Assembly (NCBI GenBank): GCA_902634455.1
Contig: CACPKQ010000010.1
Span: 1 to 42,611 of the forward strand
Direction: 5' to 3'
Source: an uncultured Pelagibacteraceae bacterium
GTDB lineage: Bacteria > Pseudomonadota > Alphaproteobacteria > Pelagibacterales > Pelagibacteraceae
Length of the DNA: 42,611 nucleotides
The position numbers were made by a program, and so were the translations under genes. How positions within the stretch are numbered: position 1 is the stretch's first letter; each line of letters opens with the position of its first letter. Of this stretch, positions 36,625 through 42,611 are shown piece after piece. Below the pieces are notes generated by a model. That model had not been told where the DNA came from and did not search any database. It saw nothing but the letters and a program-made list of their open reading frames with translations.

Positions 36625-37215
36625 ATGTCGCTGGTTAACACCGATTTTCAAAAACAAAATTTAAAGTTTGATATTAAGAAACTAAGAGAGGCTTGTGATC
36701 AGGTTTTAAATATCAAAGGATTTGACACTAGCCTTGGTATACCTCATTTTGCAAGTATATCATTAAATCAAATTCCTGGAGATCCTTCATCGATCAAAGG
36801 AAATAAAGCAAGAGGAGTATATTGGACTAAACCAGACTCGTCAGGAAAAGAAGTTTCTAGAGATGTAACGATTGATGAAAGCAAATATACGGAATTCGTT
36901 AGTGAGTATAAAAATACATACTTTAAAGAAGTGTATGATATTTTAGTGAAGAAATATAAATTAGGTAGAGTAAGATTGCTTTTAAAAGAACCAAGGTCAA
37001 CTTTAAGTTGGCATAGAGATCCAGAGCCAAGATTACATATTCCTATTTATACTAATCCAGGCGCTATAATGGTAATTGATAAGTCAGCACAACATATGCC
37101 AGCTGACGGATCTGTTTGGGTCACTAACAATCTTAAATATCATAACGCATTTAATGGAGGTGAAGAAAATAGAGTCCATTTAGTAGCTTGCGTTTTAGAT
37201 TATAAATTTAATTAA
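36625..37215 (+). CDS. Aspartyl/asparaginyl beta-hydroxylase-like oxygenase, substrate unknown
   Basis: A 196-aa protein that I read as an Fe(II)/2-oxoglutarate oxygenase of the AspH-like cupin type. The C-terminal third carries WHRDPEPRLHIPI with His130 (and Asp132), then NP, then MPADGSVWVTNNLKYHNAF with His173, and RVHLV with Arg183. This fits the two iron histidines and the arginine that binds 2-oxoglutarate. The N-terminal 110 residues resemble nothing I recognise. The neighbours hemB and rpiB give no substrate hint. It starts the rpiB-glyA-rib run, with 1 nt before rpiB. Fold moderately sure, substrate unknown. Confidence 0.65.
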   Translation: MSLVNTDFQKQNLKFDIKKLREACDQVLNIKGFDTSLGIPHFASISLNQIPGDPSSIKGNKARGVYWTKPDSSGKEVSRDVTIDESKYTEFVSEYKNTYFKEVYDILVKKYKLGRVRLLLKEPRSTLSWHRDPEPRLHIPIYTNPGAIMVIDKSAQHMPADGSVWVTNNLKYHNAFNGGEENRVHLVACVLDYKFN

Positions 37216-37216
37216 T

Positions 37217-37642
37217 TTGAGAATAATTTTTATTGCATCTGATCACGCCGGTTTTAATTTAAAAAAATCTATAATAACTAACTTTTCAAGAAAGTTGAAA
37301 TTTGTAGATTTGGGACCATTTTCCTCAAACACACCCGTTAATTATCCTGATTATGCACATAGATTATGTAAAAAAGTTTCTCAAAAAAGTAATAATATTG
37401 GTGTTTTAGTTTGTGGATCAGGAATGGGAATGTCTATGGCTGCTAACAAGCATAAAAAAATTAGAGCTGCCCTTTGCTATTCAATAAAAAATACTAAATT
37501 ATCTAGATTGCATAACAATGCAAATATCATTACATTAGGAGCTAGGTTAATTAATAAAAATACTGCCTTTAAATGTATTAATATTTTTATCAATACTAAA
37601 TTTGAAGGCGGAAGACATACTAAAAGAGTTAAAAAAATTTAG
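37217..37642 (+). CDS. rpiB: Ribose-5-phosphate isomerase B
   Basis: Interconverts ribose-5-phosphate and ribulose-5-phosphate, which feeds riboflavin and nucleotide synthesis. IASDHAGFNLKK at the N-terminus, the cysteine in GVLVCGSGMGMSMAANK (about 63-79), and NIITLGARLI are typical. Length 141 aa. The start appears to be TTG, 1 nt after the upstream stop, since no ATG lies before the first strand; this suggests dependence on upstream translation. A RpiB/LacA-type allose isomerase cannot be strictly excluded. Confidence 0.9.
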   Translation: MRIIFIASDHAGFNLKKSIITNFSRKLKFVDLGPFSSNTPVNYPDYAHRLCKKVSQKSNNIGVLVCGSGMGMSMAANKHKKIRAALCYSIKNTKLSRLHNNANIITLGARLINKNTAFKCINIFINTKFEGGRHTKRVKKI

Positions 37643-37663
37643 TATATAAAAAAGAGTTTATTT

Positions 37664-38971
37664 ATGTCTAGCGAAGGAAAATATCTAAATGATAAATACA
37701 GAGATTTTTTTGAAAAAAGTTTATCTGAAACTGATCCAGACTTATATAAAGCAATAAATAATGAACTTAAAAGACAACAACAACATATAGAATTAATTGC
37801 ATCTGAAAACATTGTTTCACAAGCAGTCTTAGAAGCACAGGGATCTGTATTAACTAATAAATATGCAGAAGGCTACCCAGGTAAAAGATATTATGATGGC
37901 TGCGAGCATGTAGATGTTGCTGAAAATCTTGCAGTTGAAAGACTAAAAAAATTATTTAATTGTAAATTTGCTAATGCACAACCTCATTCTGGCGCACAAG
38001 CCAATGGCGCAGTTTTTCTAGCACTACTTAAACCAGGTGAGACTTTTATGGGTATGAGTTTAAATTCAGGAGGTCATATAACTCACGGATTAAAAATTGC
38101 AATGTCTGGTAAGTGGTTTAATGCCATAGGTTACGATGTTGATAAAGATTCTGAACTTATCAATTATGATAACGTTGAAGAACTTGCTTTAAAACATAAA
38201 CCAAAACTTATCATTGCTGGAGGTAGTGCTTATTCAAGAATAATAGATTTTAAAAAATTTAGAGAAATAGCTGATAAAGTTGGCGCTTATCTTATGGTCG
38301 ATATGGCTCATTTTTCTGGTCTTGTTGCCGGAAATGGTTACCCTAATCCTACTGAGCATGCTCATGTAGTCAGTTCTACTACGCATAAAGTTTTTAGAAG
38401 TGCAAGAGGCGGTATTATTTTGACCAATGATGAGTCATTAAGTAAAAAAATAAACTCTGCAGTATTTCCTGGTTACCAAGGTGGCCCCTTAATGCATATT
38501 ATTGCAGCAAAAGCAGCTGGTTTTCTAGAAGCATTAAAACCTGAATTTAAAGATTATATAAAATCAGTTTTAGCTAATGCTAAAGTTTTATCAGAAACTT
38601 TAAAAAATAATGGATTTAAAATATATTCAGGGGGTACTGATACACATTTAATGCTTGTTGATCTTAGGCCATTCAATGTCAAAGGTAATACAACTGCAGA
38701 AAGCTTAAGCAGAGCAAATATTACATGTAATAAAAATGGAATTCCTTTTGATACAGAAAGTCCAATGATTACATCAGGTATTAGACTTGGCTCACAAGCT
38801 GCTACCACTCGTGGTTTTGGCTTAAATGAATTTAAAAAAGTTGGTGAATTGATTACAAAAACAGTTAAAGGTTTAACTTTGAATAAAGAAGATAATTCAA
38901 AAGTTGAAAACGAAGTAAGAAACGAAGTGATTGATCTTTGTTCTAAATTCCCTATTTATAAAAATTTATAA
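37664..38971 (+). CDS. glyA: Serine hydroxymethyltransferase
   Basis: PLP enzyme interconverting serine plus THF with glycine plus 5,10-methylene-THF. [20 protein letters not shown] (about 42-61) and [13 protein letters not shown] are canonical. The PLP lysine is Lys242 in [13 protein letters not shown], where the family more often has THKTLRGPRGG, and NGIPFD is present at about 365. Length 435 aa is standard. It uses the same C1 pool that sarcosine oxidase supplies. nrdR follows after 9 nt. Confidence 0.97.
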   Translation: MSSEGKYLNDKYRDFFEKSLSETDPDLYKAINNELKRQQQHIELIASENIVSQAVLEAQGSVLTNKYAEGYPGKRYYDGCEHVDVAENLAVERLKKLFNCKFANAQPHSGAQANGAVFLALLKPGETFMGMSLNSGGHITHGLKIAMSGKWFNAIGYDVDKDSELINYDNVEELALKHKPKLIIAGGSAYSRIIDFKKFREIADKVGAYLMVDMAHFSGLVAGNGYPNPTEHAHVVSSTTHKVFRSARGGIILTNDESLSKKINSAVFPGYQGGPLMHIIAAKAAGFLEALKPEFKDYIKSVLANAKVLSETLKNNGFKIYSGGTDTHLMLVDLRPFNVKGNTTAESLSRANITCNKNGIPFDTESPMITSGIRLGSQAATTRGFGLNEFKKVGELITKTVKGLTLNKEDNSKVENEVRNEVIDLCSKFPIYKNL

Positions 38972-38980
38972 TTAAATAAT

Positions 38981-39439
38981 ATGATTTGTCCTATTTGTAA
39001 AAAAGGTGAAACTTCAGTTGTAGATTCAAGACCAACAGAGGATGGAACAGCTATAAGAAGAAGAAGACTTTGTAGTTGTGGTGAAAGATTTACTACTTTC
39101 GAAAGAGTTCAATTTAGAGAACTTATGGTAGTAAAAAAAAGTGGAAGAAAATCAACTTTTGATAGAGAAAAATTATCTAAATCTATTTATATTGCATTAA
39201 AAAAAAGACCTATAGATACTGATACAGTTGAAAAATTTATAACAAATATTTCTAGATCTCTTGAGGAATTGGGTCAAAGTGAAATAGCAAGTAGCACAAT
39301 AGGCACCATTGTTATGGATGGCCTAAAAAACTTAGATCCCGTTGCTTATGTGAGATTCGCCTCTGTTTATAGAAATTTCAGAGAAGAAAAAGATTTTGTT
39401 CAATTCGTAGACAAAATTGATGTCTTCAAAAAAAGATAA
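38981..39439 (+). CDS. nrdR: Transcriptional repressor NrdR with CxC zinc knuckle
   Basis: Represses ribonucleotide reductase genes through an ATP-cone sensing dATP/ATP. The zinc ribbon opens with CPIC (Cys3, Cys6) and [17 protein letters not shown]. The second knuckle, however, is CSCGERF, a C-x-C one residue shorter than the usual CxxC. The ATP-cone from about residue 47 ([16 protein letters not shown]) and the final [10 protein letters not shown] are normal. Length 152 aa. Placement between glyA and ribD is the usual alphaproteobacterial arrangement. ribD begins inside its end. Confidence 0.94.
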   Translation: MICPICKKGETSVVDSRPTEDGTAIRRRRLCSCGERFTTFERVQFRELMVVKKSGRKSTFDREKLSKSIYIALKKRPIDTDTVEKFITNISRSLEELGQSEIASSTIGTIVMDGLKNLDPVAYVRFASVYRNFREEKDFVQFVDKIDVFKKR

Positions 39440-40502
39440 ATTATTTATGAAACTAGCCTTAGATTTGGCTAGTCAAAGAGATGGGTTAACAGGCCCAAAT
39501 CCCTCTGTTGGATGTGTAATTGTTAAGAATAATCAGATTATATCAATAGGTCAAACTGGTATAAATGGTCGTCCACATGCAGAATATAATGCAATAAAAA
39601 ATTGTAAAAAAAAAATTAAAGGTTCAACAATTTATATTTCACTTGAACCTTGTAGTCATTACGGAATGACTCCACCATGTACAGATCTAATTATTAGAAG
39701 TAAAATTAAAAAAGTTTTTTTTGCAATTAATGATATTGATAGAAGATCATCTAAAAAAGCAAAAAAAATTTTAAATTATAATAAAATAATTGTTAAAAGT
39801 TTTTTACTTAAAAAAGAAGCAAAAAAACTTTATACACCATATTTTTTTACTAAATCCAAAAAAATACCATACGTAACGGGAAAAATAGCAAAGTCTAAAG
39901 ATAATTATATTTATTTTAATAAAAAAAAAATTACGAATAATTATTCTTTGAGTTTATCTCACATTTTACGTTATTTTAATCAGGGTATATTAGTTTCTGC
40001 CAATACATTAAATTCTGACAATCCAAAACTAACCTGTAGAATCAAAGGATTAGAAAAATTTTCTCCAAAAAGATTTATTTTAGATAAAAATTTAATATGT
40101 AAAAAAAATTTACAATTAATTAGTAATGCAAAAAAAATCAAAACCTACATATTTTTTAATAAAAAAAAAAAGGAAAAAATAAAACACCTAAAAAAAGCTG
40201 GAGTTTCTTTAGTTTATCTTAATTTGAACAAAAATAATCATTTTGATCTAAATGAAGTTTTAAAAAAAATTAACACTTATGGTGTGAACTATTTATTGGT
40301 TGAGGGAGGAAAAAAATTAACAATGAATTTTCTTAAATCAAACCTTTTTAATCAATTTTATTTATTTAAAAGTAACAAAAAACTTGGAATTAAAGGTAAA
40401 TTAAAAATAACTAATATTATTAAAGAATTAGGTATAAAATTTAATTTTTATAAAAAAATTAATACATTTATAGATAAAGATGAACTTTTTCACTATTACT
40501 AA
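39420..40502 (+). CDS. ribD: Bifunctional riboflavin deaminase/reductase
   Basis: Deaminates and then reduces the pyrimidine intermediate from GTP. The deaminase zinc site is HAEYNAI (about 50) with [16 protein letters not shown] (about 76-91). The reductase domain shows [19 protein letters not shown] and [10 protein letters not shown] take the ATG at 39420 (360 aa), one codon after an in-frame TTG; the start overlaps nrdR by 20 nt. The reductase half is lysine/asparagine-rich but keeps its motifs. ribE follows after 3 nt. Confidence 0.94.
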   Translation: MSSKKDKLFMKLALDLASQRDGLTGPNPSVGCVIVKNNQIISIGQTGINGRPHAEYNAIKNCKKKIKGSTIYISLEPCSHYGMTPPCTDLIIRSKIKKVFFAINDIDRRSSKKAKKILNYNKIIVKSFLLKKEAKKLYTPYFFTKSKKIPYVTGKIAKSKDNYIYFNKKKITNNYSLSLSHILRYFNQGILVSANTLNSDNPKLTCRIKGLEKFSPKRFILDKNLICKKNLQLISNAKKIKTYIFFNKKKKEKIKHLKKAGVSLVYLNLNKNNHFDLNEVLKKINTYGVNYLLVEGGKKLTMNFLKSNLFNQFYLFKSNKKLGIKGKLKITNIIKELGIKFNFYKKINTFIDKDELFHYY

Positions 40503-40505
40503 AAT

Positions 40506-41099
40506 ATGTTTAATGGAATTATTTTTAATCAGGGTGTTGTAAAAAAAATTTTAAAAAGATCTAAAGGAGTTAATCTTTTTTTAAAATCAAAACTTAAACT
40601 TACAAATAAAAATCTAGGAATTTCAGTATCTTGTGATGGTGTATGTCTTACACTAATATCTGCTAAAAACAAACTACTTGAGTTTTATTTATCAAATGAA
40701 ACTCTTAAAAGATCAAAATTTAAAAGTCTTAAAATTGGCGATTATATAAATTTAGAATTACCTTTAAAAAAGGGTCAAAAAATTTCTGGCCATATATGCC
40801 AAGGCCATGTTGATACTACAGCAAAAATTAATAAAATTTTAAAAAAAGATAAATCATTAATTTATGATTTTAAAATTGATAAATTGTATAAAAAAGAACT
40901 TGTTAATAAAGCATCTATTCTTGTAAACGGAGTTTCGCTAACCATTTCAAAGATAACTAAAAATGGTTTTAAAATTTGGACAATTCCACATACATTGAAA
41001 CTAACAAATTTATCAAAACTTAAAAAAGGTAGCATTGTTAATGTAGAGATAGATATACTCTCAAAATATGTAAAAAAATATCTTAATGAAAAAAAATAA
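40506..41099 (+). CDS. ribE: Riboflavin synthase alpha chain
   Basis: Dismutates two 6,7-dimethyl-8-ribityllumazines to riboflavin. It shows the internal duplication of lumazine-binding barrels: MFNGII and VSCDGVCLTLIS in the first, GHICQGHVDTTAKI and VNGVSLTIS in the second, with the C-terminal helix NVEIDILSKYVKKYL. Length 197 aa is normal. Its last 14 nt overlap the ribB start. Confidence 0.95.
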   Translation: MFNGIIFNQGVVKKILKRSKGVNLFLKSKLKLTNKNLGISVSCDGVCLTLISAKNKLLEFYLSNETLKRSKFKSLKIGDYINLELPLKKGQKISGHICQGHVDTTAKINKILKKDKSLIYDFKIDKLYKKELVNKASILVNGVSLTISKITKNGFKIWTIPHTLKLTNLSKLKKGSIVNVEIDILSKYVKKYLNEKK

Positions 41100-42189
41100 A
41101 TTTAGCAAAATTGAAAACATAATACATACCGCAAAAAAAGGAGGCATGTATATTCTTGTTGATGATGAGCAGAGAGAAAATGAAGGTGATTTAGTTTTTT
41201 GCGCCTCTGATGTTACAGCTAATAAAATTAATTTTATGGCAAAAAATGGAAGAGGACTTATTTGTTTAGCTTTAAACTCTATTCAGGCAAAAAAATTAGA
41301 TTTAAATTATATGTCTCCTGTCAATCAATCGAGAAACCAAACAGCATTCACAGTTTCCATAGAAGCAAAAAAAGGTGTTACAACAGGAATTTCCGCAAAA
41401 GATCGGGCAAAAACAATAAAAGTTGCAACTAAAAAAAACGTAAACAAAAAAGAAATTGTTTCACCAGGCCATGTTTTTCCAATTATTTCTAAGGATGGTG
41501 GTGTTTTAGTTAGAGCTGGTCACACAGAAGCTTCAGTTGATATATCAAAACTAGCTAAAAAAAATAACTCTGCTGTTATATGTGAAATAATGAATGAAGA
41601 TGGAACTATGGCTAGAGGGGATAAACTTCATTTTTTTGCAAAAAAACATAAATTAAAAGTTGGACGTATAGATGATTTAATCGCATATAGATTAAAAAAA
41701 GAAAAATTAATTAAATTAAAAAAAACATCAAAAATTAAAGTTAATAATCGTATTTTCAAAATTAAAGTTTTTGAAAATTTATTAGATGGGTCTGAACATT
41801 TTGCTCTTATAAAGGGCGAAATTAAAAAAAGTATTATTCCCAGGGTTAGAGTAATTTCATCTAACGTTGTTCAAAATTATTTAATAAATCAAAAACTACC
41901 AAATTCTTTTAATAATACTTTAAACTATTTTAAAAAGTACAATAATTGTGTTTTAATATTTATTAGAGATACTAATTTAAGATCCGTTTCTCAGACTTTA
42001 CGTGACTATAAAAGCAAAAACTTTTATAAAAAAGGGAAGGATAAATTAATAAAGAACTATGGTATAGGAGCACAAATTATAAAATCTTTACAAATAAAAA
42101 ATATGATACTAGTAACTAGATCTAGAAAAAAAGTAGTTGGATTAGATGGCTACGGAATTAAAATAACAAAACAAGAAATTATTAAATGA
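41086..42189 (+). CDS. ribB: 3,4-dihydroxy-2-butanone-4-phosphate synthase fused to a dead GTP cyclohydrolase II-like domain (RibBX type)
   Basis: The N-terminal DHBP synthase (about 1-205) is intact: VDDEQRENEGDLVFCA, KNGRGLICL, PGHVFPIISKDGGVL, RAGHTEASVD and EIMNEDGTMARGDKL. The C-terminal domain (about 220-367) aligns with GTP cyclohydrolase II, ending KNYGIGAQIIKSL and KKVVGLDGYGI. It contains one cysteine (Cys288), lacks the three zinc cysteines, and lacks the QEGRGIG catalytic segment. It therefore supplies only the C4 unit. Alphaproteobacterial RibBX proteins have this layout. It overlaps ribH by 4 bp. Confidence 0.93.
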   Translation: MKKNKFSKIENIIHTAKKGGMYILVDDEQRENEGDLVFCASDVTANKINFMAKNGRGLICLALNSIQAKKLDLNYMSPVNQSRNQTAFTVSIEAKKGVTTGISAKDRAKTIKVATKKNVNKKEIVSPGHVFPIISKDGGVLVRAGHTEASVDISKLAKKNNSAVICEIMNEDGTMARGDKLHFFAKKHKLKVGRIDDLIAYRLKKEKLIKLKKTSKIKVNNRIFKIKVFENLLDGSEHFALIKGEIKKSIIPRVRVISSNVVQNYLINQKLPNSFNNTLNYFKKYNNCVLIFIRDTNLRSVSQTLRDYKSKNFYKKGKDKLIKNYGIGAQIIKSLQIKNMILVTRSRKKVVGLDGYGIKITKQEIIK

Positions 42190-42611
42190 AAAAAAAAGTG
42201 TTAATAGTTTGCGCAGATTATTATTGGAATACTACTTTAAGTTTAAAAGTAGATGCAGAAAATATTTTGGATGAAGCTAAAATAAAACATAACTCTATAC
42301 ATGTGCCTGGAATTTTTGAAATACCAGTGGTTATTTCAAAAAATATAAAAAAATATGATGGATTTGTTGCACTAGGTTGTGTGATTAAAGGCGAAACGCC
42401 ACATTTTGACTTTATTTCAAAAACAACCTTTGAAGCTATAATGAATTTATCAATACAAAGTAAGAAACCTATAGGAAATGGTATAATAACAGCATTAAAC
42501 ATGTCTCAAGCTAATCAAAGATCGGGTGATCCAGAAATCGTTTTAGATAAAAAAAAAATTAAAAAAGGTAAGGGACGTGAAGCAGCAAAAGCTGTAATAG
42601 CTGTATTATCC
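42186..42611 (+). CDS. ribH: 6,7-dimethyl-8-ribityllumazine synthase (3' end beyond window)
   Basis: Joins the products of RibD and RibB to form lumazine. The frame opens at the ATG overlapping the ribB stop (ATGA) and stays open for 142 codons to the window edge. VPGIFEIPVVISK and LGCVIKGETPHFDFISK, the latter with the catalytic histidine, followed by GIITALNMSQANQRS, identify the family. GREAAKAVIAVL at the edge is the C-terminal helix, so only a few residues are missing. Confidence 0.96.
   Translation, partial: MKKKVLIVCADYYWNTTLSLKVDAENILDEAKIKHNSIHVPGIFEIPVVISKNIKKYDGFVALGCVIKGETPHFDFISKTTFEAIMNLSIQSKKPIGNGIITALNMSQANQRSGDPEIVLDKKKIKKGKGREAAKAVIAVLS

Noticed and set aside
37643-38980. 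FMN riboswitch or separate promoter for the riboflavin genes
   Set aside because: Gaps between rpiB, glyA, nrdR and the rib genes are 21 bp or less or overlapping, so there is no room for an RFN element.
1-42611. Mobile elements, CRISPR arrays, defence systems, integration sites
   Set aside because: No transposase, integrase, regularly spaced repeats, direct repeats at the tRNA end or toxin-antitoxin pairs were found; every gap is shorter than 100 bp.

Overview
This window is a densely packed, strongly AT-rich piece of bacterial chromosome made almost entirely of housekeeping genes. Gene order (rpsM-rpsK-rpoA-rplQ; pyrB-pyrC-like-plsY-topA; dapA-smpB-folK-rsh-pyrE-pdxJ-acpS-lepB-rnc-recO; glyA-nrdR-ribD-ribE-ribB-ribH) is that of Alphaproteobacteria. 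The Lys/Asn/Ile-rich proteins, near absence of intergenic DNA and a four-subunit sarcosine oxidase operon point to a streamlined marine lineage of the SAR11/Pelagibacterales type. That assignment is an inference from content, not a database match. No insertion sequence, prophage, CRISPR array or integron is visible, and no stretch over 100 bp lacks a gene.

Layout: (1) 2-3212 (+): end of the alpha ribosomal operon with RNA polymerase alpha and a pseudouridine synthase. (2) 3193-6064: lipB (-), mgtE (+), panC (-). (3) 6099-8209 (+): galU and ugd, making UDP-glucose and UDP-glucuronate. (4) 14556 down to 8211 (-): ruvX, pyrB, a zinc-site-less dihydroorotase homologue, plsY, topA, ridA. (5) 14606-20735 (+): gatC-gatA-gatB, a TrmR-like O-methyltransferase, trhO and a MATE exporter. 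(6) 25783 down to 20697 (-): soxB-soxD-soxA-soxG. (7) tRNA-Ser(GCU) (+), then a lytic transglycosylase (-). (8) 28216-35552 (+): the dapA-to-recO run. (9) hemB (-), then (+) an AspH-like oxygenase, rpiB, glyA, nrdR and the riboflavin genes ribD, ribE, ribB(X) and ribH, the last cut by the window edge.

How the genes work together: region 5 reads as a tRNA-quality operon. GatCAB amidates mischarged Asn/Gln-tRNAs, and the methyltransferase-TrhO pair could make 5-methoxyuridine at wobble U34. Sarcosine oxidase yields glycine and one-carbon units that GlyA can interconvert. ribD, ribE, ribB and ribH cover most of riboflavin synthesis, but GTP cyclohydrolase II activity must come from elsewhere.

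The strongest leads are the TrmR-like/TrhO pair, two pseudoenzymes (PyrC-like, RibBX), a (p)ppGpp enzyme lacking part of its regulatory region, alternative hairpins ahead of topA, a palindrome in the sox/tRNA control region, an unassigned AspH-like oxygenase, and six convergent gene ends with no room for terminators. I found no clearly new multi-gene system such as a defence or mobile element.
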